Source: Desarmillaria ectypa (Eukaryota; Basidiomycota; Agaricomycetes; Agaricales; Physalacriaceae). From it: a DNA stretch of 64,000 bases. The DNA lies in contig JAUDYN010000009.1 in assembly GCA_030407005.1 (NCBI GenBank), positions 1,674,001-1,738,000 of the forward strand. The letters run 5' to 3'. Position 1 is the first letter of the stretch. Each line of letters starts with the position of its first letter. The position numbers and the translations under genes were made by a program. This document shows, one piece after another, positions 45,410 through 57,083 of this stretch. The notes beneath the pieces are model-generated. The model ran no database searches. It was not told the origin of the DNA and saw nothing but the letters and a program-made list of their open reading frames with translations.

Positions 45410-45825
45410 TGTTATGATTTTTCCATTATCTCATCTTATCTGAGTCATATCCATGACTCATCTATCTAATCCACTATAATTCTCACCTCGTATCAACATA
45501 CACACCAATCTTCACTCTCATTCTCACCTAAAACCACCCCATACCTCTCTCATTGGACCATGATCCTTCTGGAACCACCCTACTATGACACCATTTTCCC
45601 ATGGACTATACCGTTTCATCTAAATATAATGCCATACTTACAGTATATAAGTAGAGTAAACTTCACCATTGTACTCTATCTTTCAACTAAATTACACTCA
45701 TATACTTTCTATTCATACACCAAAGACCTAGCCCAAAAGTCTCATATGAGTGACTGCCCAAATGCAAAGCAGCTCAGAGACCAAAGGCTTATGTCCCAAG
45801 TCATGTGATAGACAAGGACATAACA
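45410..45825 (+). repeat. 3' LTR of gypsy element 2
   Basis: 416 bp, TGTTA...TAACA, very similar to 29004-29418, followed by TATTT. Confidence 0.92.
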
Positions 45826-45830
45826 TATTT

Positions 45831-46088
45831 TGGACACATTTATAGATGCAATGGTCAACTTCGAGCTTTGAGAATCCAATGGAGGTGAGTTTCCTATTGA
45901 ATTCATGGTTCCACTTGCATCCTGACTGTTTTAACCTATAGAGGGTCTTGTATAATTTGCAGATGCATCCCGATTCATCATCATAGCCTGGAGGCTGGTG
46001 CATGTATATTTCTTCCTCAAGTTCTCCATTGAGGTAAGCTCCTCTAATGTCCATTTGACCAATTTCGAGGTTTTTGATGGCAGCTATA
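45831..46088 (-). pseudogene. Copia pol, central reverse transcriptase part
   Basis: On the minus strand: IKNLEIGQMDIRGAYLNGEL, EEEIYMHQPPGYDDESG, LYKTLYRLKQSGCKWNHEF, the classic copia reverse-transcriptase blocks. Its ends abut the gypsy element (45830) and the reverse solo LTR (46089); the frame resumes beyond both. Confidence 0.9.
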
Positions 46089-46505
46089 TGTTATGGCCCT
46101 GCTTAAGCATGTGACTTGGGATGTAAGCTGATCTCTTTGGGCTGTTACATGTTCAAACAGTCACCCAGTTAGAGATTTAAGCCTGGTCTTTAGTGTGTGC
46201 GAGTAAGAGGTATATGATTGTAATTTAGTTGAAAGATAGAATACAATGGTGAAGTTTACTCTACTTATATACTGTAAGTATGGCATTATATTTAGATGAA
46301 ACAGTTTAGTCCATGCTGGAATGGTGTCAAAGTTGAATGGTCTGGAAGGATCATGGTCCAATGGGATAGGTCTGGGGTGACTTTTGGTAAAAACGAGGGT
46401 GACAGTCAGTGAGTATGTTGATATGAATCAGAAATGATGGTCAATCAGATGGATGAGTCATAGATATGACTTGGATAAGATAAGATAAATGGAAAAATCG
46501 TAACA
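46089..46505 (-). repeat. Solo LTR, gypsy family, reverse orientation, inside copia
   Basis: 417 bp, reading on the minus strand TGTTACGATTTTTCC to TAACA. A perfect CTATA target duplication (46084-46088 and 46506-46510) flanks it. It interrupts the copia reverse transcriptase between ALGI and AAIKNLEIG. Confidence 0.93.
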
Positions 46506-46510
46506 CTATA

Positions 46511-49405
46511 CCTAGTGCAGCACGAACAGATTCAAGACAGATAACTGGTGTGAATGTTTCCATAAAATCAACTCCTGGAATTTGTGAGTAGCCTTATGCT
46601 ATGAGGTGGGCTTTGTAGTATAGGACTTTTCCATGCTCATCATATTTCTTCACATAGGTCCATCTGTAGCCTATGGTTTCACATCCTTCTGATAGATCCT
46701 TGAGCTTGTAAGTCTCTATTTCTCTAATCATTGACATTTCCTCATCCATAGCCTTCTTCCATTCAGGCCATTCTGCTGATTCTTATGCCTCTGCAAGGCT
46801 TTGTGGGAAGTTGTCATGATTAATGTGCTCACCGTTACTGGCAATATGGCTTTGAGTCATTGCAACATTTGTTGATTCTGGAGGATGTTTGGATAGGGCC
46901 AATAGGGTTCGTGATGGTGCTGCTTTCCATGCATTGGAGTTGTTGAGCTTGTGGTAGTCATGATTACTAGTGATATGTGAGGTGCATCATATTGCTTCTG
47001 GTGTTGGCTCAGGGGTTTCTTTGGTTTCGGGCTGTAGTGATGTGGTTTGCTGACTTCCTTCTTCAGCTCCCTTTGGTGATGGTGGATTGTTCATCTCTGC
47101 TGCCTCCCCCTCAAGCTGCACATTGTCTGTGCTTTGTTCTATAGCCATAGACTCAATAAACTTGTAGTTCTGGGATTCTCAGATTGTGCGAAGTTCTGCA
47201 TCATAGTATTTGATAACTGTCACATCCTCTGTGAATCCTATGAAGGTATGTTTCTTTGCTTTTCCTGAGTTTCTGCCCAGCTTTGAAAGACTGATTCCTT
47301 CCTGTTTGATCCAGACTGCACAACTGAACTCTTGTAGGTGCAAGACATCAGGTTTTCTTCCTGTCCATGCTTCTTCAGGTGTTTTCCCATCAAGAGCTCG
47401 CATTGGTGCATGGTTTCTGATGTATGCCACATATTCTATTGCTGTCTCCCATAGGAATGATGGTACATTGTTGGCTATCATTATGGCTCATGCTAGCTCC
47501 ACTAGTGTGCAATTAAAGCATTCAGCTACACTGTTAGATGAGTGTGCATATGGTGCTGGTGTGAGTAGTCATATCCCTTTCTTCTTCAACCATTGTTTGA
47601 CCTCCCCACTAGTGAGTTCCTTTGCATTGTTGACATGTAGTGTCTTTGGTGTGAATCCATGCTATATTTCAATGAAGGTGACATATTCTTTAATCTTCTG
47701 GAATGCTTCTGACTTCGATTTCATAAATTCAGGTGTACATCACCAGGTTGCATCATCCATGAGCATGATGTTGTATTTTGACTTCTGCAGAGACTCAACT
47801 CAGGCTGGTCCCCAGATGTCACCATGCATAGTTTCCTCTGGTTTCTTACTTCAATGTTTTGCTTCTTGTGGGAATAGGTGAAGAGTCATCTTGGCTTGGA
47901 TGCAAGCTTCATATTGACTGAGTGGAGGTGAGTTGTCATCGACTATGAATCCTTCCACCAATCCTTCCCTCTTCAATTGCTCTAACCCTGACTTCCCTAG
48001 ATGTCCTATACATTTGTGCCAAGCATCCCAAGTGTTTGTATTTTTGGTGTTGGCAATGTTTGACTGTTCTTATACAGTGTCACATGCTCAAGCATTCATC
48101 AAATACAAATGGCATGTCTTCTTTCCTTCTGCCAGGATTTTCCCATCCTGTCAGAGAAACTAGACTATGCTATTCTTGAATGAAGCTTCTATACCAGCAT
48201 CATTGAGCCTGCTGATGGAGATTAGGTTGTTTACAGCATTTGGTGCATAGAGTGTATCTTTCAGTTTGTGAGTGATGGTTTTCCCATTGACTTTGCAGTC
48301 TAACAGGACTGTTTCTTAGTCTAGTGTCCAAATGGACATATTTCCGATGCCTGCAATGGTCATGGCCTCAAGCAGCTTGAAGTTTATGAAGGTTTCTCGG
48401 CAATTGGAGATATGTGAGGTTGTTCTGGAGTCAGATAGCCAGCTGTAAGTGAAGAAATATGAGTCAAATTGGGGCTTAGAGTCTACATTGTAAGTAGCTT
48501 CAACAACATCATCCTTCATGCTTCCTGAATCTTTTGCATGATTAGACCTTTCCTTCTTCTTCTTTCCCTGCTTTCTTCCTGGACCTTTCCCTTCTTGGCC
48601 ACCACCCTTGGACCAACACTGTGCTGATGTGTGGCCTTGCTTGTGGCAGTTTCAACACTCAACATCATCAGAAACCTTCCCCAATGTGGAGTTCTCTCAG
48701 CTGCTTCTGCTGCCTGTCTTTCCATTATTGCACCCATACATGGCAGCTTTGCTTCCATCAGATTTTTTAATCTGTCAATGGTTCTCTTCCAGAATGATAG
48801 CAATGAACTCATGTGATGTGACTGTTAGATTATTTCCAGTGGATCCTAGGTACACTGATGTGAACTGGTCCCAGGATTCTAGTAGTGATGATACAAGCAG
48901 CATCAGAAAGTCTTCATCGGTGATGATACTCCCTAGCATGCCAAGCTCTGCCTGGATTTGGCACATTTCTGTGGTATGCTCAACAATGTCTGTGGACTCA
49001 TTGGCCACAGTGTAGTAAAGACATCATTGGTGTGCAAGTATTCCCAATTTTCCTCTAGCTTCTTTTACTAATTTGAGCTGCATCCATATTTTGGCCAATG
49101 TTTTTGCCCTCATGATATGTATCATCTGCAAGTCACTCAATGTGAGCTCAATTTGGGTCTGTGCTCATCCATCTCCCTCTTCCCACTTTGTGATTTCATC
49201 CATTTCTTCCTTAGTTGGTGAATTTGGGTCTGTTGGAACTGGTTTATTCAATGTTCCATTGGTGTACTTCAACAGGGCTCATTCTCACAGGATCGCAGTG
49301 ACGCAATGCTTCCATGGAACCCAGTTGTGCTTCTGGAGTAGCTCAATGCAGAATAATGATGAGGGTGCAGTGTTGGATATGATATATGGGGGTGAATTAT
49401 AGTTT
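46511..49405 (-). pseudogene. Copia gag, protease, integrase and start of reverse transcriptase
   Basis: Minus strand, from the right: gag (CQIQAELGMLGSIITDEDF, WDQFTSVYLGSTGNNLTV, a UBN2-like block), a zinc knuckle near 48610-48665 (CHKQGHTSAQCW; the first Cys pair is broken by TGA), a protease-like block WLSDSRTTSHIS near 48420, a GAG-pre-integrase region, integrase with PSFLWETAIEYVAYIRNHAP and GKTPEEAWTGRKPDV (47300-47480), a Ser/Pro-rich linker, and PGVDFMETFTPVICLESVRA leading into the reverse transcriptase. Many stops; dead. Confidence 0.88.
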
Positions 49406-49465
49406 AGTGAGGTAATTAATTATGGTGAGTCTTCTGTAGATTAGTTAGGGCTGGGGCCCATAACC

Positions 49466-49769
49466 TGTTGTAAAAGAGTGTGAAATGGAGGTTATGATTG
49501 CAGTGGTAAACTACGAGACTTGACCATGTGAGAGAGGTGAGTGAGAGTATGAGTATAAATCTGTATTATTAGTAGACTGGTCTGCCTGGTATATATACTA
49601 TAAGGTGGGTACTTCTAGAATATACTATCATCTACTAGTGTCCATGTCTGACTCATTGCTGAGTGAGCAGACAGGTAATTGAGTCAAGGAGAAGGTGTGC
49701 AAAGGTTCACACACTTCAATGTTGCTCCAATTGTCAGATTGCCATATATGGCTAAGTGCATCTTCAATA
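49466..49769 (-). repeat. 5' LTR of the copia element
   Basis: 304 bp, matches 27696-27999; followed by the target duplication TGGAC. The internal sequence starts at 49465 on the minus strand with GGTTATGGGCCCCAG, where a primer-binding site would lie. Confidence 0.92.
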
Positions 49770-49774
49770 TGGAC

Positions 49775-49847
49775 TTATTGGGTAACTGTACAAATATGAT
49801 ACAGCCCAGTGTTTACCATTGTTGTCCAGCAGAGTTTGGGTCTAACA
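49775..49847 (+). repeat. Right part of the split old solo LTR
   Basis: Ends TCTAACA and is followed by CTTGA, which also precedes the left part at 27322. Its CTGTACAAATATGATACAGCCC resembles the TGTCCAAATGCAAGACAGCC of the solo LTR at 53535. Confidence 0.75.
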
Positions 49848-50873
49848 CTTGATTAACAAGACTACTAGTTTTAGATTCAGTCCATTTTTGCTTATTATAT
49901 CAGGTCTGTATTGATCTATATATGTATATTTAGTCTCTGATAGCCTGTTTCCCAACTAACTGCAGGTACAGGGAGAAGCAAGACTTAGCATTGTCATGAA
50001 GGGGACTGCAAACCTGAAAGCTATGATCATGTTCTTAGGCATCTCTATTGATCATCTTGCTGCAGACTTTTCCTTCTTTCCTGTTATATAATTTACTTTG
50101 AAATGATCTCCCTCAGGAAGTTTCTTGTAATGGCTAGATCTTTCAGTGATCCTCTGAGTGCTCATAATATACAGTCATAGAGCACAGCCTATAATCATTG
50201 AAACTAATGTTGAATAGACCTGTTATGTTGTATCAGTCAGCTAGGCTCATCTGACAAAAATATGCTTTCAAGTCTCCTTCTGAATCTAATGGCCAGCTGT
50301 GACTACATCTCAGAGAATCTGCTAAGCAGATATATTGATAAGTCCATGCAAAAATAGTCCTTACACTACTTTTAGAGCCATGAAATTGTTTTAGCTCTCT
50401 GTAGGATCTCTATTGAGCTTCAATTTAATGAGTATGAAGCTGGAATGTCATATTTAACCATCTGATATCTCTGATACAAATAGAAAAGTCTAGGCATAAT
50501 ATACCCTATGTACTAGTTATTCTTCTCATTTATGCAATTTATCTGCAGATAACAGATGGTTATAAGGATTTTTTTCTTTGTTCTTGCTTGTCAGATAGAG
50601 CCTGATTTCTTAGAATGAGTATATATACAAAGTGGCACTAGGTTCACCTTTGACCCACATACCAATCTTTTTTTGCTGGGCTTCATTTTCTTGAATACAA
50701 CACTGATGGCAATATAGACTCTTTGAGGCCTAAGATCAATGATGAAATCTCAAGCCTCAGTGACTGAAAGTATCTCAAGAAACCAGATAAGTGCTTGTGA
50801 TTATATTATAGTAATATTGAGCTAATATCTGTTATATAGGATTTTAGCCACAATCTCTGCACCTTACTATATG
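49848..50873. other. CpG-free, AT-rich sequence without recognised features
   Basis: No open frame over 60 codons and almost no CG dinucleotide. Probably very old repeat or gene remains. Confidence 0.6.
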
Positions 50874-51300
50874 TGTTATGATTTTTCTGTTATCTTATCT
50901 TATCCAAGTCATATCCATGACTCATTCCATCTAATCAGCCATAGGTTTCACTTTGTATCAACCTATCCACTGACAACCATCCCAGTTTCACACCAGATGT
51001 TACCCTTGTTCTCTTTTATCAGACCATGATCCATCTGACTCCACACTGTACATGAACTGTATCATTTCCTCATGGACCATATCATTTCACCTATTAATAA
51101 AGAACCATACATACAGTATATAAGTAGAGTAAACCTCACCATTATACTCTACCTTTTGACTAAATTAGATTCATATACCTTCTACTACACTACACCAAAG
51201 ACTAAAGTCTATCTCTCATTAAATGGGTGATTGTCTGAATGCGAGACAGCCTAGAGAGACACTTACATCCCAAGTCATGTGTATAGACAGGGTCCTAACA
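50874..51300 (+). repeat. Solo LTR, gypsy family
   Basis: 427 bp, TGTTATGATTTTTC to CCTAACA, flanked by a perfect ATATG target duplication (50869-50873 and 51301-51305). It contains TATATAAGTAGAG. Confidence 0.93.
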
Positions 51301-53534
51301 ATATGAGTACTCCTAATCACTGTCCCTAAAGAGTCTAAAATTATACATGATAGATACAATATAGGAGTGTCTGGTATCTGCCTTACATATAGGGTTTTAG
51401 AAGCTCAGAAGAAGAGTGTACTCAAGCCTGTCAAATTTGTCTTATTCAAAAAAGAGATGGTGCAAAGTCTCAGGTGAGAAGATTTTTCATTCATTTAGTT
51501 ATTATTTTATAGATTACATAAAAATATGGTGAGAATAGAGAAATTATACTTGCTCAATTTATTACCTCATCTTTATGCTTAACAGGCATGCAAATCAGTA
51601 CCCTGGCTGTAGATGTATACTTGGCATTTGTTCATCTGAAAGTCCTATAAATGCTGATGTCAATTCTGTAGATGACACTCTAAGTGCTACTTATTAATTT
51701 TTATTTGCACCCTATGCTGACTGGCCAGAGTAAGTATCATATTTTTCTTTCATAGCACATGCTCTGGTTTTAACAAGATTTTACTCTTATGCTGAGAACA
51801 TTAAGAAACATTTTAAAATATCTGCCCAAAAATCTGGCATTGTTTCTTGTCTTCATCTTTGGCACAAAGTTACCATAGCAGTTTATAACAGCATTGGATA
51901 CATGGGACATAACTGTGCATAATTTGGAAACATTGTAAATATGTACAGAAATCTATGATGTTAGCAACTAAGGTCTTAAGGTAAGCAATTTTAAGTTGCT
52001 ATTTTTTAGAACAACTAATCTTGAACCACCTTTCAGTAATGTGAATCATTTAGTGATTCTTGGTTTGGAGTTATTTACAAAAGCACCCATTCTGCATGCT
52101 GCTGAGTAGTCCATAAATTTCAACTAAAAGAGCACCTTTAACAATGAATACATGTATATCATTTTTATTGCTGCTTTGTTGAAGAGTATTGTGCAGAAAA
52201 CTATATCAGTGCTATGATAGACATTGGCTTCTCCAGCCTTTAAACTATCAGCATCATTGTACCTCAATAAAGGCCTTGGATGTTTATACCAGAACAAAAT
52301 TTAAGGTTACTTTCATTTGCCATGTTTGCCTTGGAATCCTGATACTCACTAGATGCTAGATTATCTCTCCTATCAATATGTCTGAGACATTGAGAGGATA
52401 TGACTGGAAGAATGAGAACTTCATGTGTAAATATTATACTCTTCTTTGGCTCAACTATTGAAAACTAACCTCATGTAGATTCAGAAGAATATACTGCTTT
52501 CATCAAGAAGCTAGAGATACTGTACAACTATCTTAAGGAAACTTCCTCTTTGGTAAACAGTTTTTATAGTTTATGGTGATTGTCACATCTATGCTAGAGA
52601 TAGTTCACTAATACAGCCTCTTTAGATTTTTTGAAAAAAAGACTTCAATAGATAAAAGGTAAGGCATTTTCTCATTAATCATTGTCTTATTGACTTATGT
52701 GAGTATTGTTGACAGTGATTCAAGTGGATCATCTTTAAGCATATGAAATCATGTTTAAGATATGATGATCTTCTTCAGAAGTTAGTACTATCAGAGTAAG
52801 TTCTCTTGTTTGTTCCTTCTTTAGCTGAAGACTTACTAATACATCAATTTTTGAAACAGTCATAGTGTTGGAGTGTGTAGTAAAAATATTGCCACTTGTT
52901 ATGCCTGAAGCTTTCTTCTAGTGTCATAGACTCACACCTGGGACTCCTTTCCTTGATATGTCTCTTCAATAGTGACATACATATCATTTATCTCTTCTTT
53001 AGCATCTAATCAAATGATGAAGCAGAACACTCCTAGAAGAGATTATGCCAAATGAAGTTGCAGCTTAAAACAGATGGGCCAACTTTGTTGGTAAGTAACT
53101 GGAGTATTTATTGCTCTATCATGGAAAGGTAAGAATGCATCATTCAAGTGAGAGGGTTCTTGCCATTAACTGATTAGAAAGCAATGTGAGATGATCTCAT
53201 ACTGTTGATATAATAATATTATAATCATATCTTGTGCATCACTGACAGAGGGAAAACTAGCACTGCACAATCAACAGATCATATTCAGGCTCCTTAAGAT
53301 ACTCCTTCAAGAGTGAGGTGTTTAATGCAGATAAACAAACTTTTCTTCCAGTAGAGGAAATATCAAATGAACCTGGCATGTCCATAGTATATACAGCATT
53401 AGCTTGGGTGGTTCAATGAGTATCAAGTCTGTTTATAAGCATGATGTTGCTTAAGAGATTAGAAGAGAATCTTATTATTAAACATTTTTTATTGAGTCAG
53501 AAGAAGATGTATTTAGAAGAGCTATATATTCACC
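51301..53534. other. CpG-free sequence with gene-like remains
   Basis: No open frame over 60 codons. Splice-like signals (CAGGTGAG near 51470, AACAG near 51586, GAGTAAG near 51728) and short coding-like stretches suggest an ancient intron-bearing gene or element decayed by C-to-T change. I do not recognise it. Confidence 0.35.
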
Positions 53535-53906
53535 TGTTATGATTTTTCCATTTTCTTATTTTATCCAGCATCTAATCACTATCACAATCACTATCACTCA
53601 TCGACTCCACCATGCTGTCAACCTAATCTTGGACACCTCACTATGGTTATTCCACAATCACACAACTTCACTCACTTCATGCATGGATAACATATGGTTG
53701 TATCTATTATTAGTTCATATATTTTAGTATATAAGTAGGGTAGTTTGCCTGTATATTCCCTATCCTTTAACTAAAGTTAATCTCATACCAAACTATCTCA
53801 CACATCCCAAGACCAAGCTACTCTCTAACTACAGGTGATTGTCCAAATGCAAGACAGCCCTAGAGTTGCACACAGTCCAAAGATCATGTGAAATCTAGTC
53901 CTAACA
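53535..53906 (+). repeat. Solo LTR, gypsy family, diverged subtype
   Basis: 372 bp, TGTTATGATTTTTC to CCTAACA, with TATATAAGTAGGG. Flanks TCACC and TCACT, a target duplication with one C/T change. Closest to the split LTR at 27327. Confidence 0.88.
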
Positions 53907-56900
53907 TCACTCTTTCTAGATGTTGTTGCAAGAGCTAACTCTAAATTGTCAGATATATGTATTGTCTGAGAGTGGTATTGCACAGAGATGCTCTTTAGAT
54001 TTTGAGGAGGAATATTTAGTATAAAACTCATGTTTTTAGGCTGGTGACATGAATATATGCATACTGTTGTAACTATTGCAGTGGGAGGCTTGCTGAATAG
54101 AGAATACTAAAATGTTGGCTACTAGAGCTTAAGACAAGCTTCTTAAATACTACAGAATATATCTAGAATATTCTACTAAAGTATTTAATTATATTCTAGT
54201 ATCATGCCAAATTAATGATACTAAAGGTTCAGAAATCTTCTGGTACATGCTTGAAGTTGAAAATCCCAACATATACCTTGAGAATGGATGTATGTTAAAG
54301 ACAAGAATGTCAACTGGTAGATAAAAAGGCAAAGTTTTCTTCATAAGCACTATCCATCCTTGATGTCACTGCTTTAGTGATGAAAACATATCTACCAATG
54401 AGACAAGCAGCTTCAATGCTGCTGCTGTCATCCTGATACCCTGAAGTCATGATTCTCACTATCTTAGCCCAACATAAAGGGATTATTCACTATCAGATTA
54501 CTGGGTGCTGCTGCTACTTGACAAGAGAAGATTGAAGTTGGCTGAGAATGACCACACTGAAGTAGATCTGTGTAGTGTAAATTTGAAGTATTGGTGATTG
54601 TTAAAGCAGAGAGAACAGCACCTCAGGGCTATGCTAGCAAGAGAGATGGGAGGGGAAGGAGCAGTAGTGGTAGCTACTAGTTCTGACCAATGGCCTGAGC
54701 ATCCCAATGGCTAGCAGTACTTGAGGGCAAGCAGCTTGAAACTGCATCCTTAGTTTGAATCCATTGTATTGTTGCTTGAAAGTTGAAACATTGACAAGCC
54801 AAATAGCCTTTGGAAGAGCATACTGATATGCTTACCAGGCTCCACCACTGTCAAAAGCATATAAAATTTCATTTTATTAATCCATAAACTATGTGTGTGA
54901 CTGTACCCATAAGAAAAGCATGTAAAGATAACCTAGAAGTTAGAAAGCTCCACTAGAGCAGTAAGGGTTAGCCATGATGGGTCTGAACTCTAGGCGACAG
55001 GACTAACAATTCAAAAACTGGGACAAGTAGACTCAAGTATGATTGGGATTACCTGGTAGTAAGGGTATGAGCTCATACCTGCCTGGTTTGCATCAGCAAG
55101 GGTAATAATGGTATCTGGAACTATTGAAAATGTAGAGAAAAGTAGTATAGTATAAATACCAGCTTGTAACAGCAGGATAGCAGGTTGCTGGCCCCTAGAA
55201 TGCTACCAAATGAATAGTATGGGTTTTATTGGCCAAGAGCTTTGAGTTGCAGACTCACCTGGGATAGAATTGAGTGACTGAGTCACTTTGTGTGTGCAAG
55301 AACAGTTAGCAAGCAATCAGTTCAAAAAGTTACAGACAGAAAGCCAAGACACAAACCAGAACCTGTGTAGTACTAGCAAAAACTGCAGCCAGGCAGACAG
55401 TATTAGTTCAGGCCCTGAAACCAGGCAGTTAGTATGCATTCAGGAACTGCACCAGGCAGCCTGTCAGTGACAGATTGTGTTCAGTAACACAGAAAGTAGC
55501 AACTTGTGTTATTTCAAGTATATTCAATTGCTACCAGAAATCTAGTATCTACAGTACAAACATTCAACCAGGCATAACTTACCCCCTTCAAACTGCAATT
55601 GTTGAATGTGTTAGTGTGTGTAGTGTTATAGCACTTTGCACTTCTAGTATTGTCAACACCTTTCAGTACCAGCTTGATATACCACCATTTTCTCCATAAA
55701 TCAGCACAATTTTCCTTCTGGTCATTCCATTGGAACAGTGCATCCTTCACCTGCTTTGACAGTCCCAAGTTCCTGAATCCTACTTTTTCTTTGCATCATT
55801 CAATACCACTTGCAACTTTAGTGTTGTGAAAAATGGGGGATGAATAGATCAGTTTGTTCCCAGTTAGTATATGCATGGTGTCAGGCCAATAGTATTGTGC
55901 TTGGCTGAGCTCTGCAAATGCATGCAGATGTACACTACTGTACCTACTTATATACTAAATGCTAATGTACTAGAATCTTCTACAACTTTCCTAATATTTC
56001 TTTCTTAATCAGCAAGTTCGGCATGATGCCGGATTGCCATCATCTCGGCTCAACTCTCAAATCCCAACATTTAGATGCGATGACAACGCAAAAGATCTCC
56101 AATCTGGTCGCCGTTTCATATTACTGTCCAATCAATGATGCTCTTCTTCTGCATTTGGACCGCTGAGTTATTTAATGATTACACTTGTGCAATCTCAATG
56201 GGGTGGCTTTGGCCCACGCGCGAAACCCGAGGACTCGAGTCTCCTACATCAGTATCATTCACGAGTATTACAACATAACTGTCCTGCAAGACAATGTCCT
56301 CAAGAGCTCATTAATCATCGGAAACGCTAACTGATACGTTGTTTCCTCTTCAAGGTCGTCCGCCACTGACTTGAGCCCCAGAAACCGGATGATTCGGTCG
56401 GTGTGCATAGAGATGATCAAAGCAACCTATCGAGCCGGGTTCGCACCGGACATGTTGCGAGTTCTTTTTTCCAAGGTCGTGGGATTACACGTATGCTAAA
56501 TACCTTATCTTTAGTCAAATCGGGTGAACATGTCCTACAACGTAGCTCTTCCCCTGTTACTGATAAAGTATCATATACGACGTGATTTGGGAAAAGATGT
56601 TTTGAGTGAATGTTCAATCTGTCATCTACATAAGAAACCATTCGTACTTCCTGTCAGCAGAAGTGAGAACCCTCAAAATGGAAAGACAGTGTCCCCCCGG
56701 GAATTGGCCAAAATGTCGCTTTCTGAAATTCCTCAGGCTCGAGATGGGTACCTTCAATGGCAGCCCTTTTTCCATTGGAACATTTTGTCTATCACCTTAT
56801 CCATATGTTTCATCCCCCAGATGATGTTCCGTGATATTTGAAGAGAATAGAAGAAAGCATGTACGTTATCCGACATAAGTCGCTCTGTTAAAGCAAAGTA

Positions 56901-57083
56901 ATGTAAGCTACTATTGTCCCAAGATCCATATGGTACCTACGCTTTACACGGTAATGTTTGTTTAAACAAAAGAAATCAGTAATGCAACAGAAATCGAAAC
57001 AAGTAATGAAACAGGCAGCTGGTGAGGACAGATGTACCTTGTACACGCGCGCCTGCACGCTACAACACGGACGAGAACACCGG
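53907..57083. other. CpG-free repeat remains to about 55990, then normal intergenic sequence
   Basis: Up to about 55990 the sequence has only a handful of CG dinucleotides and no coding signal. A TATA-like stretch (AGTATAAATACC near 55150) hints at another unrecognised LTR. From about 56010 CpG returns abruptly. No gene is supported in 56010-57083. Confidence 0.5.

Larger units (their letters stand above)
29004..45825 (+). mobile_element. Older Ty3/gypsy chromovirus copy (element 2), split by element 1
   Basis: LTRs at 29004-29418 and 45410-45825. The flanks are TGTTT (28999-29003) and TATTT (45826-45830), a target duplication with one G/A change. The element sits inside the copia reverse transcriptase gene. 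Its interior is 29419-29969 plus 38475-45409; removing element 1 leaves about 8.3 kb, close to the 8.5 kb of element 1. Both share ORF1, gag, pol and chromodomain. Compared with element 1 nearly every CpG has become TpG or CpA, and stops are frequent. It is therefore the older insertion and long dead. Confidence 0.92.
27696..49769 (-). mobile_element. Ty1/copia LTR retrotransposon, minus strand, interrupted by nested insertions
   Basis: Two 304-bp LTRs (27696-27999 and 49466-49769) bound the element, and a perfect TGGAC target duplication flanks it (27691-27695 and 49770-49774). A purine tract, read on the minus strand as TTGAGGGGGAG, touches the 27.7-kb LTR, making that one the 3' LTR. Removing the gypsy insertion (29004-45825) and the solo LTR (46089-46505), each with its target duplication, leaves about 4.8 kb, a normal copia length. 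Order from the 5' LTR: gag with zinc knuckle, protease, integrase, reverse transcriptase, RNase H, which is copia order. All parts contain stop codons, so it is inactive. Confidence 0.93.

Noticed and set aside
29970..45825. UGA read as Arg or Trp (altered code) in the retroelements.
   Set aside because: TGA stops coincide with CpG decay, the elements are dead in other ways (TAG stops, a deletion), and host genes use TGA as a normal stop.
56420..56470. tRNA-like T-arm (CCGGGTTCGCACCGG).
   Set aside because: Only a 4-bp stem and no cloverleaf around it.
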